DNA of 64,000 nucleotides from Carboxydocella thermautotrophica (GCA_003054495.1 CP028514.1:856501-920500); one strand, 5' to 3'; counted from the stretch's first letter, positions 34,523 to 43,691 are shown. A program made the numbers and translations. The notes: generated by a model not told the origin, from the sequence alone.

Positions 34523-35277
34523 TGGCAGAAATGAAAAAAGTTTTTACCAGAACCAGGGGGTTAACGGAAAAGCCCTTCCATTATTGCCCTGGCTGTACCC
34601 ATGGGGTTATTCACCGTCTGGTGGCGGAAGTGCTGGAAGAGATGAATTTGCTGGACCGGGCTATTGGTGTGGCCCCGGTAGGTTGTTCTGTTTTTGCCTA
34701 TGAGTACTTTAACTGTGATATGTTTCAGGCTGCCCACGGCCGGGCTCCTGCTGTGGCTACTGGCATCAAACGGGTTCATCCTGATGCAGCGGTGTTTACC
34801 TATCAAGGGGATGGCGACCTGGCTGCGATTGGAACCGGGGAAATCGTTCATGCTGCTGCCCGTGGGGAAAAGATTACTGTAATTTTCGTTAATAATGCAA
34901 TCTATGGCATGACTGGAGGCCAAATGGCCCCCACTACTCTACCGGGTATGGAGACTACCACCTCACCTTTTGGTCGTAACACTGAAACCCAGGGATTCCC
35001 GGTCCGGGTAGCGGAAATGCTTTCAACCTTAGATGGCGCAGCCTATATTGCCCGGACAACAGTCATCAATCCCAGATATATTATGCAGGCTAAAAAAGCT
35101 ATTCGCAAAGCCTTTGAAACCCAGATGGCCGGGAAAGGCTTTACACTGGTAGAAGTGCTGTCCACCTGTCCTACCAACTGGGGTATGACTCCCATTGAAG
35201 CAACCAAATGGTTGGAAGAAAAGATGATTCCCTATTATCCCTTGGGGGAATTTAAAACCCCGGCGGAGGTGAAATAG
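34522..35277 (+). CDS. korB: 2-oxoacid:ferredoxin oxidoreductase beta subunit (ThDP-binding)
   Basis: A 251-residue subunit that binds thiamine diphosphate. It shows FHYCPGCTHGVIHRLVAEVL (cluster cysteine region), ATGIKRVHPDAAVFTYQGDG then GDLAAIGTGEIVHAAARGE, the ThDP motif with GDGD-type metal ligands, and IFVNNAIYGMTGGQMAPTT. It overlaps korA by 1 base and is followed by korC after 1 base. Reaction: oxidative decarboxylation of a 2-oxoacid to acyl-CoA with reduction of ferredoxin. Confidence 0.95.
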   Translation: MAEMKKVFTRTRGLTEKPFHYCPGCTHGVIHRLVAEVLEEMNLLDRAIGVAPVGCSVFAYEYFNCDMFQAAHGRAPAVATGIKRVHPDAAVFTYQGDGDLAAIGTGEIVHAAARGEKITVIFVNNAIYGMTGGQMAPTTLPGMETTTSPFGRNTETQGFPVRVAEMLSTLDGAAYIARTTVINPRYIMQAKKAIRKAFETQMAGKGFTLVEVLSTCPTNWGMTPIEATKWLEEKMIPYYPLGEFKTPAEVK

Positions 35278-35278
35278 G

Positions 35279-35839
35279 ATGTTACATGAAATTATCATGG
35301 CCGGCTTCGGGGGCCAGGGAATTATGTCCATGGGCCAGCTTCTGACCTATGCCGGGATGTTTGAAGGTAAACATGTGGCCTGGATTCCTTCCTACGGTCC
35401 GGAAATGCGGGGAGGAACAGCCAACTGCGGTGTGACTGTCAGTGACCGTCCCATCAGTTCGCCGGTAGTTTTTAACCCTACCGCTGCCATTATCATGAAT
35501 ATCCCCTCCCTGGATAAGTTTGAACCAGCGGTCAAGCCAGGTGGGTTGATTCTGGTCAACAGCTCCCTTGTGGACCGCCAGGTAAAACGAACTGATATTA
35601 AAGCTTTCTATATTCCTGCCAATGAAATCGCTGAAGAGCTGGGCAATCCCCGGGTAGCAGGTATGGTCATTCTGGGTGCGCTGGTGGCATTAACCAGTAT
35701 GGTCAGTTTCAAGTCCCTGGAAGAGGCCCTGAAAAAGGTGCTGCCCGAGTACCGGCACAAGTTAATTCCGCTTAACATGCAGGCTTTGGAGCGCGGGGCC
35801 ACTTATGTGAGCCAGCAGCTGCAAACCGCTGTTAGTTAA
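35279..35839 (+). CDS. korC: 2-oxoacid:ferredoxin oxidoreductase gamma subunit
   Basis: A 186-residue subunit: EIIMAGFGGQGIMSMGQLLT at the N-terminus, then VAWIPSYGPEMRGGTANCGV and NIPSLDKFEPAVKPGG, typical of the gamma domain that contributes to CoA binding. It is the last gene of the operon and is followed by a terminator. Confidence 0.95.
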   Translation: MLHEIIMAGFGGQGIMSMGQLLTYAGMFEGKHVAWIPSYGPEMRGGTANCGVTVSDRPISSPVVFNPTAAIIMNIPSLDKFEPAVKPGGLILVNSSLVDRQVKRTDIKAFYIPANEIAEELGNPRVAGMVILGALVALTSMVSFKSLEEALKKVLPEYRHKLIPLNMQALERGATYVSQQLQTAVS

Positions 35840-35858
35840 ATCTTTTCAATTTTAATTT

Positions 35859-35884
35859 AGGCCTGCTGGGCCTTTTTTCTTTTC
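35859..35884 (+). terminator. Terminator of the sigma-54 operon
   Basis: AGGCC (35859-35863) pairs with GGCCT (35869-35873), followed by TTTTTT. The stem is short. Confidence 0.65.
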
Positions 35885-35928
35885 TTCCCGCTTATGATAA
35901 AATAGATAAAAAAGCCGGAGGCACTACT

Positions 35929-37086
35929 ATGGCAACTATTATTGGAAAGGACGGAGGTAGTTTCATGGTAAATACTTCACGCTTGGTACACGAATTTTTG
36001 ACAATGGTGCAAATCGATTCCCCTTCCCGCCAGGAACGGGCCATGGCGGATTGGTATAAAGCTCGCCTGATTGAACTGGGCTTGACAGTGGAAGAAGATG
36101 AGGCAGGTAAAGCTATTAATGGCACTGCCGGTAACTTGATTGCCCGGCTTCCCGGGGATGGGCAGGGCATGCCCATTTTTTTCAGCGCCCACCTGGATAC
36201 AGTGGAACCAGGCCGGGGTATCAGGCCTTTAATCGAAGGAGATATCATCCGAAGTGCGGGTGATACCATCCTGGGTGGGGATGACAAAGCTGGACTGGCG
36301 GTCATTCTGGAAGCCATCCGTATAATCAAGGAAAACAACCTGCCCCATGGGGAGATTGAACTGGTAATCACAGTAGCAGAAGAATGTGGCTTGCTGGGGG
36401 CCAAACAGTTGCATCGCCAGCAATTGCAGAGTATAGCTGGGTTTGTTCTCGATGCTGGTGGACCGGTGGGCTCCATTGTGGTCAGGGGGCCGGCCCAAAC
36501 CAAAATTGAGGCTACTATTCGCGGTAAGGCCGCCCATGCCGGGGTGGAGCCGGAAAAAGGTATCAGTGCCATTCAAGTGGCAGCCCGGGCCATTGACCGC
36601 ATGCCCCTGGGCCGCATTGATGCCGAGACCACAGCCAATATTGGGGTAATCGAAGGGGGTAAGGCTACCAATATCATCCCCGATATGGTTAACCTGAAAG
36701 GGGAAGCCCGTTCTCTGGATCCGCGTAAACTGCATGCCCAGACCAAGCAAATGACCACCATTCTGGAACAGACAGCCCAGGAGTTTGGCGCCTATGTACA
36801 GCTGACTGTAGAAGATCTCTATCCTGAGATAAACCTGAAACCAGAGGAACCGGTGGTTCAGATTGCCCGCCAGGCTATCCAGGCCTGTGGTCTCACCCCC
36901 AGTCTGGACAGTACCGGGGGTGGCAGTGATGCCAATATCTTCATTGGACTGGGCTTGCCGACGGCCAACCTGGGGATTGGCATGCAAAATGTCCATTCAG
37001 TAGAAGAAAAAATGGCTATCAGCGATCTGGTTAAACTGACGGAGGTAGTACTGGCTATCGTTAAAACTGCCCATGACTGGAGGTAG
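35929..37086 (+). CDS. M20-family peptidase, PepT-like
   Basis: A dizinc aminopeptidase-type enzyme of 385 residues (373 from the inner start). Metal and catalytic regions: FFSAHLDTVEPG (His and catalytic Asp), GGDDKAGLAVILEA (bridging Asp), TVAEECGLLGAK (catalytic Glu pair) and the terminal NVHSVEEKMAI with its metal histidine. The lid domain contains GKAAHAGVEPEKGISAI. Two starts are equally good: ATG at 35929 and ATG at 35965, each 7 bases after its own GGAGG. The true peptide substrate is not known. Begins an operon with DUF3866. Confidence 0.88.
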   Translation: MATIIGKDGGSFMVNTSRLVHEFLTMVQIDSPSRQERAMADWYKARLIELGLTVEEDEAGKAINGTAGNLIARLPGDGQGMPIFFSAHLDTVEPGRGIRPLIEGDIIRSAGDTILGGDDKAGLAVILEAIRIIKENNLPHGEIELVITVAEECGLLGAKQLHRQQLQSIAGFVLDAGGPVGSIVVRGPAQTKIEATIRGKAAHAGVEPEKGISAIQVAARAIDRMPLGRIDAETTANIGVIEGGKATNIIPDMVNLKGEARSLDPRKLHAQTKQMTTILEQTAQEFGAYVQLTVEDLYPEINLKPEEPVVQIARQAIQACGLTPSLDSTGGGSDANIFIGLGLPTANLGIGMQNVHSVEEKMAISDLVKLTEVVLAIVKTAHDWR

Positions 37087-37091
37087 AGGGC

Positions 37092-38174
37092 GTGATTGCC
37101 AGAAAAGAAGGGATAGTCCTGACGGTAAAGCGGGATTTAGGAGATTATCAGGAACTGGAAGTGGAAATGGGAGGGGAGAAAGCCCGGGCGGTCAATTATC
37201 CCCCCTTGACCGGGCCCTGTCAACCAGGGGACCGGGTTTTGCTCAACACCACTGCAGTAGAGCTGGGCCTGGGCACGGGAGGTTTTCACTATGTCATGGC
37301 CAATTTCTCCCGCCCCCGGGAAGAACTGCAGGGCCAGGGTCATATCATGAAACTGCGCTATACCCCTATGCAGTTAAAGGTGCTGGCTGCGGAAGAGGAG
37401 GCCAGCCCCTGGCATCAAGAATTGAAAAACTTTACCGGTCTAAAAAAGACGCCGGTGGTTTGTGCCACCCTGCATAGCCAGTTGCCGGCAGTATGTGTAG
37501 GTATTCAGCGGGAATGCCGTCATCGGTTGCGGGTGGTATATGTAATGACTGATGGGGCAGCTCTGCCCCTTGCCTTTTCCCGGCTGGTTCGGGAACTGAA
37601 GGAAAAGGGGCTAATTTCTGCTACTGTTACCTGCGGCCACGCATTTGGCGGAGACCTGGAAGCAGTTAACCTTTATTCTGCGCTGGCAGTTGCTAAAGTT
37701 GCTGCCCGGGCGGATGTAATTGTCATCGCCATGGGGCCAGGAATTGTGGGTACTGGTAGCAAGTGGGGATATACCGGGGTGGAGCAGGGACAGGCTATCA
37801 ATGCCGTCCATACCATGGGGGGCAAGGCTATCGCCGTTCCCCGCCTCAGTTTTGCCGACCCTCGTCCCAGGCATCAGGGGGTAAGCCATCACACCCTGAC
37901 TGCCCTGGCCGAAGTGGCCCTGGCCCCCTGTCAGCTGGCATTACCCCGGCTGGAGCCAGCCAAAGCCCACCTGGTCAGGCGCCAGCTAACCGGGGCAGGG
38001 ATTCTGACCAAACATCGATTGTATGAACTGGAGGCTGATGACCTGGTCAAGGCCATGGTAGAGGAATATCAGCTACAAGTTACTACCATGGGCCGCTCGC
38101 CGGCGGAAGACAGGGAATTTTTCGCCGCCGCAGCGGCTGCCGGGCGGCTGGCTGCCCGGCAGATTGTCTGGTAA
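37092..38174 (+). CDS. DUF3866 family protein
   Basis: A 360-residue conserved protein of unknown function. It begins IARKEGIVLTVKRDLGDYQE, has an early barrel-like region with YPPLTGPCQPGDRVLLNTTA, then HIMKLRYTPMQLKVLAAEEE and a Rossmann-like C-terminal part with VIVIAMGPGIVGTGSKWGYT. No membrane segment or recognised catalytic motif. Start GTG 5 bases after the peptidase gene. It stands before endonuclease Q and spoIIM, an arrangement I recall from related Clostridia. Confidence 0.8.
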   Translation: MIARKEGIVLTVKRDLGDYQELEVEMGGEKARAVNYPPLTGPCQPGDRVLLNTTAVELGLGTGGFHYVMANFSRPREELQGQGHIMKLRYTPMQLKVLAAEEEASPWHQELKNFTGLKKTPVVCATLHSQLPAVCVGIQRECRHRLRVVYVMTDGAALPLAFSRLVRELKEKGLISATVTCGHAFGGDLEAVNLYSALAVAKVAARADVIVIAMGPGIVGTGSKWGYTGVEQGQAINAVHTMGGKAIAVPRLSFADPRPRHQGVSHHTLTALAEVALAPCQLALPRLEPAKAHLVRRQLTGAGILTKHRLYELEADDLVKAMVEEYQLQVTTMGRSPAEDREFFAAAAAAGRLAARQIVW

Positions 38175-38195
38175 TTTGGAGACGGGAGGAAAAGG

Positions 38196-39365
38196 ATGCG
38201 CAGTTTTTATGCTGATTTGCATATACATTTAGGGGCTACCACAGCCGGGCGGCCGGTAAAAATCACCGCTTCCCGGCGGCTTACCCTGCCGGCAGTGCTG
38301 GCAGAAGCAGCTTACCGCAAGGGGCTGGATATTGTGGGAATTATCGATGCCCAGGCCCCTGGAGTACTGGCTGATTTGAAGGAAATGATAGCAGCAGGGG
38401 ATTTGCAGCCACTGCCAGAAGGAGGGCTGCTGTACCGTCAGCGGACTTTGCTGGTTCCGGGGGCGGAGGTGGAGAGCAGGGAAGGGGCCCATTTCCTGGC
38501 CTATTTTCCCGGACTGGAAGAAATGGAGCAGTTTAGTACCTGGTTGGCCGGTTTTATGCGCAATTTGCACCTTTCCAGTCAGCGGGCCCACCTCAGTTTG
38601 AGCCAGATTTTGCAGCAAACCCTGGAACTGGGAGGTTTGCTGGCACCGGCTCATGCTTTTACCCCGCATAAGGGGCTATACGGCTGTGCTTGTGCCAGTC
38701 TCGGGGAACTGCTCACTCCGGCGGAACAGCAAGAAATCCGGGTGCTGGAACTGGGCTTGAGCGCTGATACTGCCATGGCGGAGCGGCTGGCCGAACTGGC
38801 ACGGGTAGCTTTTTTGAGCAATTCTGATGCGCACTCCCTGGAGAAAATCGGGCGGGAATATAATGAACTGTTGCTGGCAGAGCTCAACTGGAGGGAAATG
38901 CTGAAAGCCTTCTACCATCAGGATGGCAGGAGAATCATAGCCAACTGGGGGCTCGATCCGCGGCTGGGCAAATATCACCGCAGTGCCTGTGCAGATTGTG
39001 GCTGGACTGCCGGAGAGGAGAAGCCGCCGGTGACATTTTGCCCTGCCTGTGGCAGCAAGCAACTGATTACCGGGGTGCTGGACCGGCTGGTGGCGATTAC
39101 CACCGAGCCGGCGGTCGGGGGTAAGCATCCTCCCTATTACTATCAAGTGCCCTTGCAATTTCTGCCTGGTATCGGTAAGAAAACCCTGGAACGTTTGTTG
39201 AGCCAATTTGGGACGGAAATGGCTATTTTACATCAGGTGCCAGCAGAAGATCTCATTCGGACTGCCGGGGAGAAAATAGCCGCTCTGATTCTGGCCTGTC
39301 GCCAGGGCCAGGTGAAAATTCAGGCCGGAGGAGGCGGTACTTATGGGCGAATCCTGCAAGGTTAG
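38196..39365 (+). CDS. Endonuclease Q (PHP domain, zinc finger, HhH)
   Basis: A 389-residue DNA-repair nuclease of the EndoQ family, which cuts 5' of deaminated or abasic bases. The PHP domain starts FYADLHIHLGATTAGRPVKI, with further metal-site regions LVPGAEVESREGAHFLAYF, LAPAHAFTPHKGLYG and FLSNSDAHSLEKIG. A zinc-binding cluster follows near residues 262-285 (CADCGWTAGEEK and CPACGSKQ), then a helix-hairpin-helix LPGIGKKTLERLLSQFG. Starts with RBS GACGGGAGGAAAAGG; overlaps the next gene by 23 bases. Confidence 0.88.
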   Translation: MRSFYADLHIHLGATTAGRPVKITASRRLTLPAVLAEAAYRKGLDIVGIIDAQAPGVLADLKEMIAAGDLQPLPEGGLLYRQRTLLVPGAEVESREGAHFLAYFPGLEEMEQFSTWLAGFMRNLHLSSQRAHLSLSQILQQTLELGGLLAPAHAFTPHKGLYGCACASLGELLTPAEQQEIRVLELGLSADTAMAERLAELARVAFLSNSDAHSLEKIGREYNELLLAELNWREMLKAFYHQDGRRIIANWGLDPRLGKYHRSACADCGWTAGEEKPPVTFCPACGSKQLITGVLDRLVAITTEPAVGGKHPPYYYQVPLQFLPGIGKKTLERLLSQFGTEMAILHQVPAEDLIRTAGEKIAALILACRQGQVKIQAGGGGTYGRILQG

Positions 39366-40029
39366 TCACCCTGTCCCACTGGTAACGGTCACTGTTAATG
39401 CTTCCGGGGCTGCGGCTGCTGCCCGCCAGGGGCTGGTGGTAGTAATAGTGGATGTAATTGATATGTCCACCACTGCGGAAGGCCTGCTGGAGGCAGGGGC
39501 GGCAGCTGTGATCGGGGCCAGTCCCGATCAAACCAGGGCCCCGGTGGCTGTTCAGCCTCGACAGCGGGGAATGGAGGCGGGCCAAAAGGCCCGGGAGCTG
39601 GGGACGGGAGTGATTCTGGTCAGTGAACCCAGGTATGGCCAGGAAGAGGAACGGAGGGCGCGCTGCCAGAAGGCTCTGGCCGGGCTGGCGGAAACGGGAT
39701 TAACACCCGAGCTGGTCCTGCCCAACCTGGGGGCGGAAACGGCGAAAATGGCGGATTTTGCAGGAAAGGTTATTCTACTGGTCAGTGATACCGGCGGGGT
39801 TGCCTATGATGCTGCTGTCACAGCAGGAGCTCCAGCGGTGCTAACGGCTACCATTGCCCGCACCATCGGGCGCCGGGGGACAGAGCCAGCCCGGCTGGGG
39901 GCGGAGCGGGCCAGACTAAAGGCCCGGGAACTGGGCACCGGGGTGGCGGTAGTGGCGGCCAGTGGCAATTCCCTGGAAGACGTGCTGGCTGCCGAGTATA
40001 TTGGGCGTCTGTTGCTGGAAAGTCCTTGA
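39343..40029 (+). CDS. Conserved protein with ComB-like N-terminal motif
   Basis: A 228-residue protein of unknown function. The segment VVVIVDVIDMSTTAEGLLEA then GAAAVIGASP resembles the start of 2-phosphosulfolactate phosphatase (ComB), and VILLVSDTGGVAYDAAVTAG resembles its later TTNGT-like region, but ComB-specific residues are only partly kept. No cofactor or membrane motif. Alanine/glycine-rich and GC-rich. Coumarate or coenzyme M synthesis is not implied. It lies between endonuclease Q and spoIIM. Confidence 0.65.
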   Translation: MGESCKVSHPVPLVTVTVNASGAAAAARQGLVVVIVDVIDMSTTAEGLLEAGAAAVIGASPDQTRAPVAVQPRQRGMEAGQKARELGTGVILVSEPRYGQEEERRARCQKALAGLAETGLTPELVLPNLGAETAKMADFAGKVILLVSDTGGVAYDAAVTAGAPAVLTATIARTIGRRGTEPARLGAERARLKARELGTGVAVVAASGNSLEDVLAAEYIGRLLLESP

Positions 40030-40097
40030 TTTTTCATCCTGACCTGGGATATTTTCCTCTCTTGTCCCATAAATATAGGACAGGGAGGAGGATGAAA

Positions 40098-40727
40098 ATG
40101 CGGAGACTGAAGAAGATATTGAGCCAGTATTTGCGGGAGCGCTGGATGAGTTATCTCTGGGTGCTCCTCCTTTATTTCAGCGGCTATATTCTGGGGGCCC
40201 TGGGGCCAGGGGCTCTTGATGCTGGTCAGAAACAGCAGCTGACCCTGCTGGTGGACCATTTCTGGCAAAACCTGTCCAGTCTGGATGTGGATCGGGGCAG
40301 GTATTTCTGGTCCCTGGTCCTGGAACAGGGACGCAGCCTGTTTTTGCTTTTTCTGGGTGGCCTGTTTGTCCTGACCCTGCCGTTAGTCTGGGTTGTGGTC
40401 TTCTTGCGGGGGTTTGCCCTGGGTTTTACAGCAGCCTTCCTGACTGCGGAAAAAGCTGCTGCCGGGGCAGTTCTGGCCCTGGTTGCCCTTTTACCGCAAA
40501 ATCTCTTCTTCCTGTCTATGTACTGGGCCGCTGCGGTCAGTTCCCAGCGTTTTGCACTGTACTGGCTTAAAAGCAGACTGGGGCGACGGCAGGGGGATGG
40601 CAGGGATGTGCTGCTGGCCTATTTTCTGGTTTTTCTGCTTTATGGCGGGTTATTATTTCTGGGGGCATTAACAGAAACTTACTTTACCCCGGTGTTGATG
40701 AAACAGATCTGGCGGTTGTTGAATTAA
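40098..40727 (+). CDS. spoIIM: Stage II sporulation protein M
   Basis: A 209-residue membrane protein of the SpoIIDMP machinery that degrades septal peptidoglycan during engulfment. It has about five hydrophobic helices: YLWVLLLYFSGYILGALGPG, LFLLFLGGLFVLTLPLVWVV, GFALGFTAAFLTAEKAA, LFFLSMYWAAAV and VFLLYGGLLFLGALTETYF. The start at 40098 is 6 bases after AGGAGG; the ATG at 40092 would be too close. It ends at a terminator. Confidence 0.9.
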   Translation: MRRLKKILSQYLRERWMSYLWVLLLYFSGYILGALGPGALDAGQKQQLTLLVDHFWQNLSSLDVDRGRYFWSLVLEQGRSLFLLFLGGLFVLTLPLVWVVVFLRGFALGFTAAFLTAEKAAAGAVLALVALLPQNLFFLSMYWAAAVSSQRFALYWLKSRLGRRQGDGRDVLLAYFLVFLLYGGLLFLGALTETYFTPVLMKQIWRLLN

Positions 40728-40744
40728 GAAAAATATTTTTTGAT

Positions 40745-40777
40745 AAATCCTGCTGACCAGGCAGGATTTTCTTTTTC
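40745..40777 (+). terminator. Terminator of the spoIIM operon
   Basis: AAATCCTGC (40745-40753) pairs with GCAGGATTT (40761-40769), followed by TCTTTTT. Confidence 0.9.
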
Positions 40778-40828
40778 GGTGTGGAATAGAATAATTACTA
40801 AAAGGTCAGACGACTAACATTATTGGTG

Positions 40829-40843
40829 GAGAAACGTTTGCAC
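40829..40843 (+). promoter_or_regulatory. LacI-family (cre-like) operator in the deoB leader
   Basis: GAGAAACGTTTGCAC contains the central AAACGTTT palindrome. It matches 9 of the 11 fixed positions of the CcpA cre pattern TGNAAACGNTTNCA, missing only the initial TG. It lies just before the ribosome binding site of deoB. The regulator is not encoded here, so CcpA or a nucleoside-specific LacI protein are both possible. Confidence 0.4.
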
Positions 40844-40859
40844 AGAGGAGGAAGCTAAA

Positions 40860-42032
40860 ATGGCAATATTTAAACGGGCAATCCTGATCGTACTGGACAG
40901 TGCGGGTATTGGCGCCCTGCCGGATGCCGACAGGTATGGCGATGCCGGGGCTGATACCCTGGGCCATATTTCCGAAAGGGTAGGAGGATTGAAAGTCCCC
41001 AACCTGATTCAGCTAGGGCTAGCCAATATCCGGCCTTTTCCCCACCTGCAACCGATCAGCAATCCCAGGGGAGCTTATGGTCGCTGTGCCGAGATGTCCA
41101 ATGGCAAGGATACCACCACTGGCCACTGGGAGATGGCTGGCATCATTCTGGAGAAGGCTTTTCGCACTTATCCCCAGGGATTCCCACCGGAAATTATTGC
41201 TGAATTTGAACGGCGGATCGGCCGCAAGACCCTGGGCAATGTGGTTGCTTCCGGGACAGTGATTATTGAACAGCTGGGCGAAGAACACATGCGTACCGGC
41301 TATCCTATTGTATATACTTCGGCTGATAGCGTTTTCCAGATTGCCGCTCACGAAGAGGTTATACCTATCGAGGAGCTTTACCGCATGTGCCAAATCGCCC
41401 GGGAACTACTGGTTGGCGATCATGCCGTAGGGCGGGTAATAGCACGGCCCTTTATCGGGCAACCGGGAGCCTTTAAGCGGACTGAGCGGCGTCATGACTA
41501 TTCCCTGCAGCCCCCCAAAACCATGTTGCTGGATAAAATCAAGGCACTGGGTTTGGAAGTAATGGCAGTGGGAAAAATTAAAGATATCTATGATGGCCGG
41601 GGTGTGACCCAGCATAAACTCACCAAATCCAATATGGATGCTGTGGACAAAACGCTGGAATTCATGGACCAGGGCGACCAGGGCTTGATTTTTGCCAACC
41701 TGGTGGATTTTGACTCCCTCTATGGCCATCGCAATGATGTAGAAGGTTATGCCCGGGCTTTAAGCGAATTTGACCAGCGCTTGCCGGAAATCATGGGACG
41801 GATGGGCAATGATGACCTGTTAATTATTACGGCAGATCACGGCTGTGATCCTACTGATGCCAGTACAGATCACTCCAGGGAGTATACTCCCCTCCTGGTT
41901 TATAGCCCCCGCTATCAGGGGGGCGTAAACCTGGGGACCAGGTCAACTTTTGCCGATATCGGGCAAACCATTGCCCGGGCCCTGGGCACGGAAATCGAAG
42001 TCGGCACCTCTTTTCTGGCAGAACTAAAATAG
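40860..42032 (+). CDS. deoB: Phosphopentomutase
   Basis: A 390-residue alkaline-phosphatase-fold mutase that converts (deoxy)ribose 1-phosphate to 5-phosphate using Mn2+. N-terminal metal site: [20 protein letters not shown]; the phosphothreonine acceptor region is [15 protein letters not shown]; further metal ligands are in [17 protein letters not shown] and [38 protein letters not shown]. First gene of the nucleoside salvage operon with two purine and one pyrimidine nucleoside phosphorylases. Confidence 0.97.
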   Translation: MAIFKRAILIVLDSAGIGALPDADRYGDAGADTLGHISERVGGLKVPNLIQLGLANIRPFPHLQPISNPRGAYGRCAEMSNGKDTTTGHWEMAGIILEKAFRTYPQGFPPEIIAEFERRIGRKTLGNVVASGTVIIEQLGEEHMRTGYPIVYTSADSVFQIAAHEEVIPIEELYRMCQIARELLVGDHAVGRVIARPFIGQPGAFKRTERRHDYSLQPPKTMLLDKIKALGLEVMAVGKIKDIYDGRGVTQHKLTKSNMDAVDKTLEFMDQGDQGLIFANLVDFDSLYGHRNDVEGYARALSEFDQRLPEIMGRMGNDDLLIITADHGCDPTDASTDHSREYTPLLVYSPRYQGGVNLGTRSTFADIGQTIARALGTEIEVGTSFLAELK

Positions 42033-42045
42033 GGGAGGTTAAAGC

Positions 42046-42870
42046 ATGGAACGAGCCTGGAAAGTCAAATTGACTGAAGCTGTGGAGTACATTCGCCGTC
42101 ACACCGATTACCTGCCGGAAATTGCCTTGATCCTGGGATCCGGACTGGGGGCTCTGGCGGAGGAAATCGAGGAGGCAGTGACCATTCCCTACCGGGAGCT
42201 CCCTCATTTCCCGGTATCCACTGTGGAAGGTCATGCCGGTCGTCTGGTGCTGGGCAAGCTGAAAGGCAAAACGGTAGTGGCTATGCAGGGTAGATTTCAT
42301 TACTATGAAGGTTACAGCATGGGAGAAGTCACCTTCCCTGTACGGGTCATGAAGCTACTGGGGGCACGCCAGCTGTTCGTTACCAACGCGGCCGGTGGTA
42401 TCAACCGGGAGTTTAAACCGGGAGACCTGATGTTGATAACCGACCATATTAATTTGATGGGCAGCAACCCTCTGATTGGACCTAACTGGGATGATTTTGG
42501 CCCCCGTTTTCCGGACATGAGTGCTGCTTACAGTGCCCGTCTCCAGGAAATCGCAGACCGGGTAGCAGCCAGCCAGGGTTTTAAGCTGCAGCGAGGGGTT
42601 TATGCCGCCATGACCGGGCCTTCTTATGAAACCCCGGCCGAAATCCGTTATCTGGCTAAAATCGGTGCTGATGCGGTGGGGATGTCCACTGTGCCTGAAG
42701 TTATTGTAGCCAATCACAGCGGCATGGAAGTGCTGGGTATTTCCTGTATCACCAATATGGCGGCCGGAATTTTGCCAGATAAACTGGACCACAGTGAAGT
42801 AATGGAAACTGCTGAAAGAATTAAAAAGCAATTTTTAGCGCTGGTAAAGGGGATAGTGGAGTTATGTTAG
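42046..42870 (+). CDS. punA: Purine nucleoside phosphorylase, 6-oxopurine type
   Basis: A 274-residue trimeric PNP of the PunA family. Phosphate-binding GSGLGAL is at residues 31-37, with EGHAGR and GRFHYYEGY following. The base-specificity residues correspond to human Glu201 and Asn243: here E195 in SYETPAE and N237 in CITNMA, as in enzymes specific for guanosine and inosine. It precedes a second paralogue with changed residues, with which it overlaps by 7 bases. Confidence 0.95.
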   Translation: MERAWKVKLTEAVEYIRRHTDYLPEIALILGSGLGALAEEIEEAVTIPYRELPHFPVSTVEGHAGRLVLGKLKGKTVVAMQGRFHYYEGYSMGEVTFPVRVMKLLGARQLFVTNAAGGINREFKPGDLMLITDHINLMGSNPLIGPNWDDFGPRFPDMSAAYSARLQEIADRVAASQGFKLQRGVYAAMTGPSYETPAEIRYLAKIGADAVGMSTVPEVIVANHSGMEVLGISCITNMAAGILPDKLDHSEVMETAERIKKQFLALVKGIVELC

Positions 42871-43691
42871 AATTAAGGGAAAAAATTAAGGATGCAGCAA
42901 GCTATATTAAAAAAGCACTGGCTGGCCGGGAGCTGCCCCAAATCGGTCTGGTGCTGGGGTCCGGTCTGGGCTCACTGGCAGAGGAGATTGAGGAAACGGT
43001 AATTCTGGATTATGCCGAAATCCCCCATTTCCCGGTTTCCACTGTGGCAGGCCATGCTGGCCGCCTGGTTATCGGCTTGCTCTCTGGCAAACGGGTTATG
43101 GCCATGCAGGGACGCTTTCACTACTATGAAGGTTATAGCTTGCAGGAAGTAACCTTTCCCATTCGCGTGATGCAGGCCCTGGGGATAAAAGAGCTGATAG
43201 TTACCAATGCCTGCGGAGGGATGAATCCCACTTTTGCTCCCGGGGACTTGATGTTAATTTCTGACCATATTAATTTCATTGGCAGCAATCCCTTGATTGG
43301 CCCCAATCTGGAGGAATTTGGGCTCCGGTTCCCTGATATGAGTGAAGCCTACAGCCGCCGTTTGCGTGCCCTTGCCCGCCAGGTGGCCGGGGAACAGGGA
43401 GTAAAACTGCAGGAAGGAGTATATGTGCCGGTCAGCGGGCCTAACTACTGTACCCCGGCAGAACTGATTTTCCTGCGCCAGATCGGCGGCGACGCGGTGG
43501 GGATGTCCACAGTCCCGGAAGTGATTGTTGCTAACCATGGGGGCATGGAGGTACTGGGAATAGCCTGTGTCACCGATATGGCGATTGGAGAACACCTGGA
43601 AAAGCTGGAGCATGAGCAGGTAGTTGCGGTGGCGGAACAGGCCCGGCCCCGTTTCATTCAATTGATCAAGGGAATTCTGGCAGCGATGTAA
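42864..43691 (+). CDS. Second purine nucleoside phosphorylase with altered base site
   Basis: A 275-residue PunA paralogue, about 60% identical by eye to the gene before it. The phosphate and ribose sites are intact ([22 protein letters not shown]). Of the two base-binding residues, the glutamate is C196 in NYCTPAE and the asparagine is D238 in CVTDMA. In human and Thermus PNPs, an Asn-to-Asp change at this place shifts specificity towards adenosine, so this enzyme is expected to prefer 6-aminopurine nucleosides. The Glu-to-Cys change is unusual. Confidence 0.92.
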   Translation: MLELREKIKDAASYIKKALAGRELPQIGLVLGSGLGSLAEEIEETVILDYAEIPHFPVSTVAGHAGRLVIGLLSGKRVMAMQGRFHYYEGYSLQEVTFPIRVMQALGIKELIVTNACGGMNPTFAPGDLMLISDHINFIGSNPLIGPNLEEFGLRFPDMSEAYSRRLRALARQVAGEQGVKLQEGVYVPVSGPNYCTPAELIFLRQIGGDAVGMSTVPEVIVANHGGMEVLGIACVTDMAIGEHLEKLEHEQVVAVAEQARPRFIQLIKGILAAM

